NCBI RefSeq assembly: GCF_024206495.1
Contig: NZ_JAMBPQ010000004.1
Location: 248,001-312,000 of the forward strand
Reading direction: 5' to 3'
DNA length: 64,000 nucleotides
From: Paraburkholderia sp. CNPSo 3272
Lineage (GTDB): Bacteria; Pseudomonadota; Gammaproteobacteria; Burkholderiales; Burkholderiaceae
Positions 36,463 through 46,313 of the stretch are shown here, piece after piece. The notes under the pieces were generated by a model. The model had not been told where the DNA came from. It made no database searches and saw only the letters and a program-made list of their open reading frames with translations. The translations under genes were made by a program, and so were the position numbers. The number at the start of each line of letters is the position of its first letter. Position 1 is the first letter of the stretch.

Positions 36463-37037
36463 TCGCAGTTTTCCTTGTGAGTGCCTGGTGCGATTGCGAG
36501 GTTTCAGCGGCAGCTCCCGATCCCATGCATGATGCATTGCGGCGGATCGAGGCTCCACGTCAGTGGCTACATACCCGTCGGCGGATCGAAGCGAGCGCCG
36601 TGAACGCATTTTAAGAACGATCGCACCCGGCGCGCGCGAGCGATAGGAAAGATAAAGCTACGCGCATGAGGGTGAGCCCTGGGGCCGCCGCTCATTGCGC
36701 CCCGGATTCCGGCTGCCCTTACTGGCATCGTAGCGACGCCAAAAATCGACCTTTATATGCATGGTGTAAATGTGGGTATCGCAGCGGCGCGAATTGCCAC
36801 GACTATTTTGGCTGCGGATCGTAGAGGCCATGCGCAGCGCGTGCTGCGCGTCCCGAAGACGGCGATGGACGCCGGGTAACCGGGCCAGCGGCGTCCTCGT
36901 CGGGACGCGTCGGCACCGGGCGCCTGGGCGACCGGCGAGGCCGGCGGGAGGCGAGGGCGTCTGGTTCACACGCCGTGCGCGAGTCCGAACGAAAAGCCAG
37001 GGCTCGCGGCGGCACGACAACGGAGCGAACAAGGACG
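36463..37037. promoter_or_regulatory. Divergent intergenic region uraH / deaminase
   Basis: 575 bases between divergent starts. The stretch about 36735-36775 is the most A/T-rich and holds a TTTATATGCAT segment, the best place for promoters. No supported gene is present: the frames that run through 36658-37131 have no ribosome site or family signature. Confidence 0.4.
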
Positions 37038-38447
37038 ATGGAACCCACTCTCGCACAGCGGCAAAACCCGCGAGACCCGCAAAAGCCCGGCAAGACTTTG
37101 CTGGTGAAAAACGCCGACATGCTGGTGACAATGGACGGCGCGCGCCGCGAGATTCGCGGCGGCGGCCTCTACGTCGAAGGCAACCGCATCGTCGCGGTCG
37201 GCCCGACGGCGGAACTGCCCGCCACGGCCGACGAGGTGATCGACGCCAGCGGCCATCTCGTGACGCCTGGGCTCGTCAATACGCACCACCACATGTACCA
37301 AAGCCTCACGCGAGCCGTGCCGGCCGCGCAGGACGCCGAACTGTTCGGCTGGCTCACCAGCCTCTACAAGGTATGGGCGAACCTTACGCCCGAGATGATC
37401 GAGGTCTCCACGCTCACCGCGATGTCGGAGCTGCTGCTCTCGGGCTGCACGACGTCCAGCGATCATCTGTACATCTATCCGAACGGCAGCCGCCTCGACG
37501 ACAGCATTCGGGCTGCGCAACGCATCGGCATGCGTTTTCATGCGAGCCGCGGCAGCATGAGCGTCGGCCAGAAGGACGGCGGCTTGCCGCCCGACGCCGT
37601 GGTCGAGCGCGACGATGCGATCCTTGCCGACACGCAGCGCGTCATCGAGACGTATCACGACGAGGGCCGGTACGCGATGCTGCGCATCGTCGTCGCGCCA
37701 TGCTCGCCGTTCTCGGTGAGCCGCGACCTGATGCGCGAATCGGCGGCGCTCGCACGGCATTACGGCGTGTCGATGCACACGCATCTCGCCGAGAACGCCA
37801 ACGACATTGCTTACAGCCGCGAAAAGTTCGGTATGACGCCCGCCGAATATGCGGAGGACCTTGGCTGGGTGGGCCGCGACGTGTGGCATGCCCACTGCGT
37901 ACAGCTCGACGACCACGGCATCGGCTTGTTCAGCAGGACCTGCACCGGCGTCGCGCATTGCCCGTGCTCGAACATGCGGCTCGCCTCGGGCATCGCGCCC
38001 GTGAAGAAGATGCGGCTCGCCGGCGTGCCGGTCGGTCTCGGCGTGGATGGCTCGGCGTCGAACGACGGCGCGCAGATGGTCGCCGAGGCGCGCCAGGCCA
38101 TGCTGCTCGCGCGCGTGGGCTTCGGGCCCGATGCGATGACCGCGCGCGAAGCGCTCGAAATCGCGACGCTGGGCGGCTCACAGGTGCTGGGCCGCGACGA
38201 CATCGGCGCGCTCGCACCCGGCATGGCGGCGGACTTCGTGGCATTCGACCTGCGCCAGCCGCTGTTCGCGGGCGCGCTGCACGATCCCGTTGCGGCGCTC
38301 GTCTTCTGCGCACCCTCGCAGGTCGCGCTGAGCGTGATCGGCGGCCGCGTAATCGTGAAGGAGGGCGTGCTGCAGACAGTGGAGCTCGAGCCGGTCATCG
38401 AGCGGCATAACCGGCTCGCGGCGCAACTCATGCAGATGGCGCGCTGA
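37038..38447 (+). CDS. 8-oxoguanine/guanine-type deaminase (amidohydrolase)
   Basis: Metal-dependent amidohydrolase of the TrzN/8-oxoguanine deaminase group, 469 residues. The metal motif HHHMYQ follows TPGLVNT near residue 90. Other ligands are in MHTHLAENAND and AHCVQLDD, and the catalytic Asp is in LGVDGSASNDGAQM near 336. The GSASND segment is typical of 8-oxoguanine deaminase and hydroxyatrazine-type enzymes rather than classical guanine deaminase. The location next to urate genes and a BMP-type importer favours a purine substrate, giving xanthine or urate. AAGGACG precedes the ATG at 37038. Confidence 0.88.
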   Translation: MEPTLAQRQNPRDPQKPGKTLLVKNADMLVTMDGARREIRGGGLYVEGNRIVAVGPTAELPATADEVIDASGHLVTPGLVNTHHHMYQSLTRAVPAAQDAELFGWLTSLYKVWANLTPEMIEVSTLTAMSELLLSGCTTSSDHLYIYPNGSRLDDSIRAAQRIGMRFHASRGSMSVGQKDGGLPPDAVVERDDAILADTQRVIETYHDEGRYAMLRIVVAPCSPFSVSRDLMRESAALARHYGVSMHTHLAENANDIAYSREKFGMTPAEYAEDLGWVGRDVWHAHCVQLDDHGIGLFSRTCTGVAHCPCSNMRLASGIAPVKKMRLAGVPVGLGVDGSASNDGAQMVAEARQAMLLARVGFGPDAMTAREALEIATLGGSQVLGRDDIGALAPGMAADFVAFDLRQPLFAGALHDPVAALVFCAPSQVALSVIGGRVIVKEGVLQTVELEPVIERHNRLAAQLMQMAR

Positions 38448-38513
38448 GGCAAGCACGCCGCCCATAGAGGTATTGAGAGGTCGAGCGGCCGCAGCAACGG
38501 GCGGCCGTGCTGC

Positions 38514-39446
38514 TCAAGGCTTGTCGATCAGCGTCTTCGTCGCTTCGGCGATGAGGCTGCGCAACCAGCGTACTTCGTCCGAGTAATGACAGCGTTCGTG
38601 CCACAACTGGTAGTACTGCATCGGCGGGAAGTCGAGCGGCGCGGGCACCACCGTGAGCGGCAGGAAGCGCGCGTAGTGGTCGGCGAACAGGCGCGTGGTC
38701 GTGAAGACCAGGTCCGACTTCACGAGTACGTAGGGCGCGAGATTGAAGTAGGGCAGCGTGACGACCACGTGGCGCTTGAGACGCTCGCGCGCGAGGTGCA
38801 CATCGATGGCGCCGCGCTGGCCCACAGAATAGGGAGTGGGCGCGAGATGCGGCGCGTTCAGATACTGGTCGAGCGTGAGCCCGCCGCGCTTGGCGAACGG
38901 GTGCGTGTTGTTCATCAGGCAGACAATCTGGTCGACGAACAGGTTCGAGAGGTGCAGCTGTTCGGGGGGCTCGGGCCAGTTGCCGATGACGATATCGAGC
39001 TTGCCCTCCTCGAGGGCGAGCTCGTAGTCGAACGCAGGCCCGAGCGAGTGAAATTCGAGCGTGGCATTGGGCGCGGCCTGGCGAAAGCGTTCGACCACAG
39101 TCGGCACGAACAGGACGTTCAGATAGTCGGGACAGCCAATCCGATAGCAGCGGATGGAGGTGGCCGGATCGAAATTGTGCTGCTGGAAGCGGATGCGCTC
39201 GATCTCGCGCAGCGCGTTCTGGACGGGCTCGAGCAGGCGCAGGCCGTACTCGGTCGGCACCATGCCGGACTTGCCGCGCACGAGGAGCGGGTCGCCGGTG
39301 ATGTCGCGCAGGCGCCGAAGCGCCGCGCTGATTGCGGGCTGGGACTGATTGAGCTTGACGGCCGCGCGTGTCACGCTGCGCTCCATCAGAAGCGTGTGCA
39401 AGACGCGCAAGAGGTACGTGTCGATCGCCTCGCGTTGCTGACTCAT
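38514..39446 (-). CDS. LysR-family regulator beside purine importer
   Basis: LysR-type regulator, 310 residues. HTH at residues 10-65 (LHTLLMERSVTRAAVKLNQS, QPAISAALRRLRDITG, PLLVRGKSGMVPTEYG). The effector part resembles the NodD/PcpR-like subgroup with RIGCPDYLNVLFVP. It is divergent from the BMP-type ABC importer and converges with the deaminase gene, which ends 66 bases away. A purine or ureide co-inducer is a reasonable guess. Confidence 0.9.
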   Translation of the reverse strand: MSQQREAIDTYLLRVLHTLLMERSVTRAAVKLNQSQPAISAALRRLRDITGDPLLVRGKSGMVPTEYGLRLLEPVQNALREIERIRFQQHNFDPATSIRCYRIGCPDYLNVLFVPTVVERFRQAAPNATLEFHSLGPAFDYELALEEGKLDIVIGNWPEPPEQLHLSNLFVDQIVCLMNNTHPFAKRGGLTLDQYLNAPHLAPTPYSVGQRGAIDVHLARERLKRHVVVTLPYFNLAPYVLVKSDLVFTTTRLFADHYARFLPLTVVPAPLDFPPMQYYQLWHERCHYSDEVRWLRSLIAEATKTLIDKP

Positions 39447-39713
39447 GAATTCTCCGAATTATATGTTTTGGCTGATCGATGAGGCTTGGGGGTATATCGT
39501 TTTTAATATGGACAAAAAGTGGCGTCAAGCGAGGCTTACCCCGACGACTACGCCCCTTCGCCCGTGCAGCGAGGCAACGGAGAATTTTGGCGGCTCGACC
39601 TTCGCAGGGCTAACAGGTATCGTCACCCCCGCACGGCGGCGCGCGGCGCCTGAGCGCGGCGGCAAGCATCGAATGGTTATCGGACAGCAATAACGTACAA
39701 CGGCGGAACCTCA
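39447..39713. promoter_or_regulatory. Divergent region, LysR / purine ABC importer
   Basis: 267 bases between divergent starts. The part next to the LysR gene (39447-39520) is A/T-rich and includes GAATTATATG and TTTTTAATATGG segments, candidate promoter and LysR binding area. No gene is seen. Confidence 0.4.
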
Positions 39714-41339
39714 ATGGGTGATTCTCCTTCACGTCAGGCAACGCTTGCGCAAAACGGCAGCGGTGTGCCGCGCCTCGCGCTTGCCGGCATCACGAAGCAG
39801 TACCCGGCGGTGCGCGCGAACGACGATGTCACGCTCTCGGTCGCGCCTGGCGAAATCCACGCCTTGCTCGGCGAGAACGGCGCGGGCAAGAGCACGCTCA
39901 TGAAGATCGTCTACGGCGCGGTGCGGCCCGACGCGGGCGAGATCCGCTGGGAAGGCGAGGCCGTCGAAATCGCGAGTCCGGCTGCGGCGCGCAAGCTCGG
40001 CATCGGCATGGTGTTCCAGCATTTTTCGTTGTTCGAAACGCTTACCGTCGGCGAGAACATCGCGCTTTCGCTCGACGAACCGTTCGACCTCAAAACGCTC
40101 GGCAAGCGTATTCGCGAGGTGTCGGCGCAATACGGCCTCGATGTCGATCCGCAGCGCCACGTGCATAGCCTCACGGTGGGCGAGCGTCAGCGCGTGGAGA
40201 TCGTGCGCTGCCTGCTGCAGAATCCGCGTCTGTTGATCATGGACGAACCGACTTCCGTCCTCACGCCGCAAGCGGTGCGCAAGCTGTTCGGCACGCTGCG
40301 GCGACTGGCTTCCGAAGGCTGCAGCATTCTTTATATCAGCCACAAGCTCGACGAAATCCAGGAGCTTTGCGACACGGCTACCGTGCTGCGCGGCGGCAAG
40401 GTCACGGGCCGCGTCGTCCCGCGCGACGAAACACATGCATCGCTCGCGCGATTGATGGTCGGGCGCGAACTGCCCGACTACACGCGGCGCGCGCACGCGC
40501 CCGGCGACGTGCTGCTCGAGGCGCAGCATCTGTCGATGCCGAGCGACGATCCGTTCGGCACTTCGCTCACCGACGTGTCGTTCAGCGTGCATGCGGGCGA
40601 GATACTCGGTATTGCCGGCGTCTCGGGCAACGGCCAGGCGGAGTTGCTCGCCGCGCTCTCGGGCGAGGCGCAAGCGGCCCGTCACGGTGTGAGCGCCGAG
40701 GCGGTCAGGATTTGCGGCAAGCCCGCAGGGCGCCTTTCGGCCGGCGCGCGCCGCAAGCTCGGTTTCGCGTTCGTGCCTGAAGAGCGGCTGGGGCGCGGCG
40801 CGGTCCCGGCCATGTCGCTTGCCGAAAACGCCTTGCTCACGGCACACCGCGAAGGCATGGTGCGCTCAGGCTGGCTCAGGACCGGCGCGATGCGCGCGTT
40901 CGCCGAGCGCTGCATCGGCGCGTTCGATGTGCGCTGCGGCGGCCCGGATGCGCTCGCGCAAAGCCTCTCGGGCGGCAATCTGCAGAAGTACATCGTGGGG
41001 CGCGAGATTCTCCAGGCGCCGAAGGTACTCGTGGTCGCGCAGCCCACCTGGGGCGTGGACGTGGGTGCGGCCGCATTCATTCGCCAGCAGCTGCTCGATC
41101 TTTCGGCGCGCGGGGTGGCGATACTCGTGATCTCGGAAGAGCTGGAAGAGCTGTTCGACATCTGCGACCGCATTGCCGTGCTCGCGGGCGGACGCCTTTC
41201 GCCCGCGCGTTTGACCGGCGAGACGAACGCCGAGGAAATCGGCCGCTGGATGGCGGGGCTTTTCGGCGAGCGCGCGGATCGCGGAGACGGTGGCCGCCCC
41301 AACGGTGAGCCGCCCGCGCAGACCGTCGCCAACGCGTGA
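39714..41339 (+). CDS. BMP-type ABC importer ATPase, two nucleotide-binding domains
   Basis: Double-domain ABC ATPase, 541 residues, of the nucleoside/simple-sugar importer group (YufO/NupO-like). Domain 1 has Walker A GENGAGKST near residue 53, signature LTVGERQRVEIV and Walker B LLIMDEPTSVL. Domain 2 has a degenerate Walker A region (GVSGNGQAE) and the signature SLSGGNLQKYIVGREI, the usual asymmetry for this family, with ATP turnover mainly at one site. It leads the order ATPase, permease, permease, binding protein. Confidence 0.92.
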   Translation: MGDSPSRQATLAQNGSGVPRLALAGITKQYPAVRANDDVTLSVAPGEIHALLGENGAGKSTLMKIVYGAVRPDAGEIRWEGEAVEIASPAAARKLGIGMVFQHFSLFETLTVGENIALSLDEPFDLKTLGKRIREVSAQYGLDVDPQRHVHSLTVGERQRVEIVRCLLQNPRLLIMDEPTSVLTPQAVRKLFGTLRRLASEGCSILYISHKLDEIQELCDTATVLRGGKVTGRVVPRDETHASLARLMVGRELPDYTRRAHAPGDVLLEAQHLSMPSDDPFGTSLTDVSFSVHAGEILGIAGVSGNGQAELLAALSGEAQAARHGVSAEAVRICGKPAGRLSAGARRKLGFAFVPEERLGRGAVPAMSLAENALLTAHREGMVRSGWLRTGAMRAFAERCIGAFDVRCGGPDALAQSLSGGNLQKYIVGREILQAPKVLVVAQPTWGVDVGAAAFIRQQLLDLSARGVAILVISEELEELFDICDRIAVLAGGRLSPARLTGETNAEEIGRWMAGLFGERADRGDGGRPNGEPPAQTVANA

Positions 41340-41405
41340 CAAGCGACACACAACAACACGCGCAAGTACATCGACCACCCGAGACCGACCACCGACTACA
41401 CGACC

Positions 41406-42512
41406 ATGATCTTCCCGTACCGACTCGAAGCCCGCACGACGCCGTCGCGCACGGTGCGCATCGCCGTGCCGCTCATCGCGGCGCTGCTCACGCTCGCCAT
41501 CGGCTTCCTGATCTTCGGCCTCGTGGGCCGCGATCCCTTGCAGGCGATGCACGCGTTCTTCATCGAACCGCTGTCGAGCATCAACGGCTGGTCCGAGCTC
41601 CTGCTCAAGGCCTCGCCGCTATGCCTGATCGCGCTCGGTCTCGCGGCGGGGTATCGCGCCAACGTGTGGAACATAGGCGCGGAAGGGCAGATGGTGCTGG
41701 GCGGCATCGCGGCGAGCGGCGTAGCCATCTATTTCGATCAATCGACGGGCTGGTGGATTCTCTTCCTGATGATGTTCGCGGGCGTGCTGGGCGGCATGGC
41801 GTGGGCGGCGATTCCCGCGTGGCTCAAGAGCCGCTTCAACACCAACGAGATCCTGACGAGCCTGATGCTCACCTACGTTGCCACGCAACTGCTGATCTGG
41901 CTCGTGAGCGGTCCGTGGCGCGACCCGCAGGGTATGAACTTTCCGCTCTCCGAAATGTTCAGCGGCGACGCGCTCTATCCGACCTTCGGCGGCGACTGGC
42001 GCATCCACTGGCTGCGCGGCACGCGCCTGAACGCATCGATCTTCCTGACGCTCGCGGCCATTCCGCTCGTGTGGCTCTTCATGCGCCGCAGCTTCGCGGG
42101 CTATCGCATGAGCGTGGGCGGTCTCGCGCCGCTCGCCGCGCGCTATGGGGGCTTCTCCGATAAAAAGACGATCTGGACCTCTCTGCTGCTTTCCGGCGGC
42201 CTGGCGGGCCTCGCGGGCATGGGCGAGATTGCCGGCCCAATTGGCCAGCTGCAAGCGACGTGGTCGCCGGGCTACGGCTTCACGGCGATCATCGTCGTGT
42301 TCGTGGGGCGTCTGCATCCGGTCGGCATCGTGCTCGCGAGCCTCTTGATGGCGCTGCTCTACCTGGGCGGCGAAGCCGTGCAGACATCGCTGCAATTGCC
42401 CCAGGCGCTTTCCGGCGTGTTCCAGGGCCTGCTGCTGTTCTGCCTGCTCGGCGCGGACCTCTTCGTGAACTATCGCGTGCGCCGCCGTCATCCGGTCGCG
42501 GTTGCGAACTGA
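41406..42512 (+). CDS. BMP-type ABC importer permease 1
   Basis: Inner-membrane permease of the BPD-transp_2 family, YufP/NupP type, 368 residues. The family motif GLAAGYRANVWNIGAEGQMVLG lies near residues 78-100 (given here only in part), and SGGLAGLAGMGEIAG marks the coupling part after residue 257. About ten hydrophobic segments are visible. It starts 66 bases after the ATPase and ends 39 bases before the second permease. With its partner it forms a heterodimeric channel for a nucleoside or nucleobase. Confidence 0.91.
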   Translation: MIFPYRLEARTTPSRTVRIAVPLIAALLTLAIGFLIFGLVGRDPLQAMHAFFIEPLSSINGWSELLLKASPLCLIALGLAAGYRANVWNIGAEGQMVLGGIAASGVAIYFDQSTGWWILFLMMFAGVLGGMAWAAIPAWLKSRFNTNEILTSLMLTYVATQLLIWLVSGPWRDPQGMNFPLSEMFSGDALYPTFGGDWRIHWLRGTRLNASIFLTLAAIPLVWLFMRRSFAGYRMSVGGLAPLAARYGGFSDKKTIWTSLLLSGGLAGLAGMGEIAGPIGQLQATWSPGYGFTAIIVVFVGRLHPVGIVLASLLMALLYLGGEAVQTSLQLPQALSGVFQGLLLFCLLGADLFVNYRVRRRHPVAVAN

Positions 42513-42551
42513 CCAGCGCAAGCCAGAGAACAATCAAACGGGCCACACGAC

Positions 42552-43481
42552 ATGGATATCCAGCAAGCCAGCTCGCTCGCCTCGAGCGCCGTTACCGCCG
42601 CCATTCCGCTCATGTTCGCGGGCGTGGGCGAACTAGTCACCGAGAAGTCGGGCGTGCTCAACCTCGGCGTGGAAGGCATGATGCTGATGGGCGCCGTCAC
42701 GGGCTACGCGGTCACGACCATCACTGGCAGCCCATGGCTCGGTCTCGTGGCCGGCATGGCCGCCGGCATTGCGATGTCGTTGCTGTTCGGTTTTCTCGTG
42801 CTCACCATGCTCGCCAACCAGGTCGCCACGGGCCTCTCGCTCACGATCTTCGGCGTCGGGCTCTCGGCGTATGTCGGCAAGCCGTACACCTCGGCTGCCA
42901 CGTCGGCGACCATCGCGGCCTGGCCGATTCCGGGGCTCTCGCAACTGCCCGTGGTCGGGCAGGCGTTTTTTAGCCTCACGCCTGTCGATTACCTCGCGTT
43001 CATCATGTTCGCCGTAGTCGGCTGGTTTCTCTATCGCACGCGCGCCGGGCTCGTGCTGCGCTCGGTGGGCGAGTCCCCGCAGGTCGCGCATTCGGTGGGC
43101 TTTCCCGTGATCGGCGTGCGCTATGGCGCGACGGCCTTCGGCGGGGCGATGGCGGGCCTCGCGGGCAGCTATTACTCCGTGGTGCAGCTGCATCTGTGGC
43201 AGGAGCAGATCACGGCAGGACGCGGCTGGATCGCGCTCGCGCTCGTCGTGTTCGCGACGTGGCGCCCGGGGCGCCTCCTGATCGGCGCGCTGCTCTTCGG
43301 CGCGGTCACGGGCGCGCAATTCTATGCGCAGGCCGTGGGCGTGCCGGTGCCCACGCAGTTCCTCGCCATGCTGCCGTACGTCGCGACGATCGTCGTGCTC
43401 GTGCTCATTTCGCGCAACCCGAACACGATCCGCCTGAACGCGCCGGCCTCGCTCGGCAAGCCGTTCTTTGGGGCCGCCTAG
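42552..43481 (+). CDS. BMP-type ABC importer permease 2
   Basis: Second permease of the importer, YufQ/NupQ type, 309 residues. It has TAAIPLMFAGVGELVTEKSG and LNLGVEGMMLMGAV, which match the family's N-terminal signature, and GGAMAGLAGSYYSV near 200 as the coupling region. It is shorter than permease 1, as usual for this pair. Confidence 0.91.
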   Translation: MDIQQASSLASSAVTAAIPLMFAGVGELVTEKSGVLNLGVEGMMLMGAVTGYAVTTITGSPWLGLVAGMAAGIAMSLLFGFLVLTMLANQVATGLSLTIFGVGLSAYVGKPYTSAATSATIAAWPIPGLSQLPVVGQAFFSLTPVDYLAFIMFAVVGWFLYRTRAGLVLRSVGESPQVAHSVGFPVIGVRYGATAFGGAMAGLAGSYYSVVQLHLWQEQITAGRGWIALALVVFATWRPGRLLIGALLFGAVTGAQFYAQAVGVPVPTQFLAMLPYVATIVVLVLISRNPNTIRLNAPASLGKPFFGAA

Positions 43482-43583
43482 GTGGGGCCGCATAGGGGGC
43501 GCCTAAGCAGAGCCATCTAATCCGGAATGCTAACCAACACGCCTTGAACGCTCACAGTTCCCATTCACGACAGGAGATCCACG

Positions 43584-44669
43584 ATGAAAAAAACCATCCT
43601 GACCGCATTCGCCGTCGCCGCCACGTGCGGCACGGCGGCCCTCGCGAGCGCGGCCCACGCCGCCGACACGCCGGGCGTCGCGTTCGTCTATCTCGGCAAC
43701 CCGGGCGATGCCGGCTGGACCTTCGCACACGATCAGGGCTCGAAGGTCGCCGAGCAGAAGTTCGGCAACAAGATCAAGATCACGCGCGTGGAAAACGTGC
43801 CGGAATCGGCGGACTCGGAGCGCGTGTTCCGCGATCTCGCGAACAAGGGCAACAAGATCATCTTCGGCACGAGCTTCGGTTATCAGGACTTCCAGCTCAA
43901 GGTGGCGAAGGATTTCCCGGACACCGTGTTCCTGCACGCGACGGGCTACAAGAAGGCGCCGAACTTCGGCACCTATGACGTGCGCATGTATCAGGGCGCG
44001 TATCTCGCGGGCGTCGCCGCGGGTTACGCGACGAAGACCAACACGTTAGGTTTCGTCGCCTCGGTGCCGATTCCCGAAGTCGTGCGCAACATCAACGCGT
44101 ACACGCTCGGCGCGCGCTCGGTGAATCCGAAGGTGCACACCAAGGTCATCTGGATCAACAGCTGGTTCGATCCGGGCAAGGAGAAGCAGGCCGCCGAAAC
44201 GCTGATCGGCCAGGGCGCCGATGTGCTGCTGCAAAACACCGATTCGAGCGCCACGCTCGCCACCGCCGAAGAAAAGAAGGTCCACGCGTTCGGCTGGGAT
44301 TCGAACATGAAGAAGTTCGGCCCGCACGCGCACCTGGGCTCGGTCGAGGCGAACTGGGGCGTGTACTACGTCGCGGCGATCCAGCAGGTGCTCGATGGCA
44401 AGTGGAAGAACGACCCCGTGTGGTGGGGCATTCCGCAAAAAGCCGTCGATCTCGGCGACGTCAACGCGTCCGAGCTTTCGGCCGACGCGCAAAAGGCCGT
44501 CGCCTCGAAGCGCGAACAGATCGCGAGCGGCAAGTGGGACGTTTTCACGGGCCCGATCAAGGATCAGACTGGCGCAGTCAAGATCCCGGCCGGCAAGACG
44601 CTGACCGACCCGGAGTTGCAACGCCTGAACTGGTACGTCGAAGGCGTGGACGGCTCGCTGCCGAAATAA
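43584..44669 (+). CDS. BMP-family (PnrA-like) purine-binding protein
   Basis: Periplasmic basic-membrane-protein family substrate binder, 361 residues. A signal peptide MKKTILTAFAVAATC...ASAAHA precedes ADTPGVAFVYLGNPGDAGW. Conserved parts include FGTSFGYQDFQLKVAKDFP, GAYLAGVAAGYATKTN, and VHAFGWDSNMKKFGP. PnrA-like members bind purine nucleosides through Asp, Asn and aromatic stacking; the neighbouring deaminase supports a purine here. AGGAGAT precedes the ATG. A hairpin follows the stop. Confidence 0.91.
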   Translation: MKKTILTAFAVAATCGTAALASAAHAADTPGVAFVYLGNPGDAGWTFAHDQGSKVAEQKFGNKIKITRVENVPESADSERVFRDLANKGNKIIFGTSFGYQDFQLKVAKDFPDTVFLHATGYKKAPNFGTYDVRMYQGAYLAGVAAGYATKTNTLGFVASVPIPEVVRNINAYTLGARSVNPKVHTKVIWINSWFDPGKEKQAAETLIGQGADVLLQNTDSSATLATAEEKKVHAFGWDSNMKKFGPHAHLGSVEANWGVYYVAAIQQVLDGKWKNDPVWWGIPQKAVDLGDVNASELSADAQKAVASKREQIASGKWDVFTGPIKDQTGAVKIPAGKTLTDPELQRLNWYVEGVDGSLPK

Positions 44670-44675
44670 GCATGA

Positions 44676-44693
44676 GACGGGCGCTCGCCCGTC
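44676..44693 (+). terminator. Hairpin after BMP binding-protein gene
   Basis: GACGGGCG (44676-44683) and CGCCCGTC (44686-44693) form a perfect inverted repeat 6 bases after the stop. There is no T run, so it may protect the 3' end or act with Rho rather than terminate alone. Confidence 0.45.
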
Positions 44694-44814
44694 CTGCACG
44701 GCGCGGGTGCGAGTTGCATTCTTCGTACGATTCCGACGTGCGTACGCGAAGCGGCTGCGTGTAGCGTTCAGAGGCGCGCGCAGCCGTTTGACGTTCTAGC
44801 AGCGCAGCGCCGCG

Positions 44815-45024
44815 TCAGTCGTCGATGCGTATGCCGACCTTGATCGTGACCTGCCAGTGCGAGACCTGATCGTTTTCGATCAGGCCGCGGGTCTCCACGA
44901 CCTCGAACCAGTGCAGGAAACGCAGCGTCTTCGACGCCCGGGCGATGGCGCAACGAATGGCGTCGTCGCTGGACACCTTGGACGAGCCGGTAAGTTCGAT
45001 CTGCTTGTAAACGTGGTCGTTCAT
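44815..45024 (-). CDS. Dodecin-family flavin-binding protein
   Basis: A 69-residue dodecin, which assembles into a hollow dodecamer that stores and buffers flavins or CoA in the cytosol. The start [16 protein letters not shown], the helix [16 protein letters not shown], the [10 protein letters not shown] strand and WQVTIKVG are all typical. The Trp in LHWFEV is the flavin-stacking position. GAGGAGA precedes the ATG. Isolated gene, convergent with the importer operon. Confidence 0.92.
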   Translation of the reverse strand: MNDHVYKQIELTGSSKVSSDDAIRCAIARASKTLRFLHWFEVVETRGLIENDQVSHWQVTIKVGIRIDD

Positions 45025-45215
45025 CACAGTGTCTCCTCGTGGGTCACGCGGCGTCGGCGCGTCAATCGAGTATAGGTAACGGAGCGGGCGCAAGGGCAAA
45101 GATGAGAAAAGCCCGGCGCCGCCAGTTATCATGGCGCCTCGCGCGGAAACGAGCATTCAACGTGCCCGTTTTGCAGGCGTGAATGCGCAACGGCGATCGC
45201 CAGGAGACGGAGAAA

Positions 45216-46115
45216 ATGGACGGGCAGGTATTGGGTTTTTGCGGACCAGGGCTGATGGGCGCGCCGATGATCCGTCACTTGCTGCGCGCCGGGCACGCTG
45301 TGCGCGTGTGGAACCGCTCGCCGGCGAAGGCGCAGGCGCTGATCGCCGATGGCGCGCAGGTGGCCGCGACGCCGCGCGAGCTGGCGCGCGAGGCCGACGT
45401 GGTGCTGCTGTGCGTCGCCGACGCGGCCGCGGTCGAGCAGGTGGTGTTCGGCGCGCACGGGCTGTTGGCCGGTGCGCCCGGCGAGGGCGTGCGCGTACGC
45501 CGCATCGTCGATCATTCGAGCATTCCTCCCGACGCGACGCGCAGGCTCGCACACCGCGCAGCGGCGTTCGGCGTGGGTTGGGTCGACGCGCCGGTTTCGG
45601 GCGGCGTGGCGGGCGCGCAGAACGGCACGCTGGCAATCATGGCAGGCGGTGCGGCGGCCGACGTCGAAGCCATCACGCCGATCCTCGGCGCCTACGCGGC
45701 GCGCGTGACCCATATGGGCGGCGTGGGCGCGGGTCAGACCAGCAAGCTGTGCAACCAGGCCATCGTCACGGCCACGGTGGCCGCAATTGCCGAAGCGGTG
45801 AGCCTCGCGCGGCGCAGCGGCATCGACGCCGCGAAGCTGCCCGATGCGCTTGCGGGTGGCTGGGCCGATTCGACGCTGCTGCGCACGTTCGTGCCGCGCA
45901 TGACGCAAGACGGGCTCGAATCCATCGGCGCGCTCAAAACGTTCCAGAAAGACGTGGACACGATCGCCGCAGCCGCCGCGCAGACCGGCACGCCCATGCC
46001 CGTCTCGGGGACGGTTCAGCAATTGCTGCGTCTCGCGGCAGCCATGGGCCTAGAGCAGGCCGATTTTTCGGGCTTCATCGACGTGCTGCAGACACCGCGC
46101 AGCGGCGAAGCGTGA
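45216..46115 (+). CDS. NAD(P)-dependent beta-hydroxyacid dehydrogenase family protein
   Basis: 3-hydroxyisobutyrate dehydrogenase family oxidoreductase, 299 residues. The dinucleotide motif GFCGPGLMGAPM lies at residues 7-18, the substrate loop DAPVSGGVAGAQNGTLAIM near 128, and the catalytic Lys in GQTSKLCNQAIV near 177. Family reactions include 2-hydroxy-3-oxopropionate (tartronate semialdehyde) and 3-hydroxyisobutyrate oxidation or reduction. A GlxR-type role in using glyoxylate would suit the ureide island, but distance and separate transcription make this only a possibility. GGAGA precedes ATG 45216. Confidence 0.88.
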   Translation: MDGQVLGFCGPGLMGAPMIRHLLRAGHAVRVWNRSPAKAQALIADGAQVAATPRELAREADVVLLCVADAAAVEQVVFGAHGLLAGAPGEGVRVRRIVDHSSIPPDATRRLAHRAAAFGVGWVDAPVSGGVAGAQNGTLAIMAGGAAADVEAITPILGAYAARVTHMGGVGAGQTSKLCNQAIVTATVAAIAEAVSLARRSGIDAAKLPDALAGGWADSTLLRTFVPRMTQDGLESIGALKTFQKDVDTIAAAAAQTGTPMPVSGTVQQLLRLAAAMGLEQADFSGFIDVLQTPRSGEA

Positions 46116-46313
46116 CCTGATCAGGCACCCGCCGGCCTCGCAGGCGATACGGCCCCGTTGTAACCGGCGTGCATGGCGGCCTTCACATTCCTCACTTCTT
46201 GCCGTGTCAAGCTGCGCGGAGCCAGGCTCTCCGCGCGGCTGGAACTCGCGCGCGAAGTGGCATAACCTGCTAAAATTACAGGTTTTTCGTCGATCTACTT
46301 TCCGGGACGCGCT

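Noticed and set aside
36463..39713. Purine or guanidine riboswitch before the deaminase or importer
   Set aside because: No conserved three-way junction or core motif could be seen in either leader.
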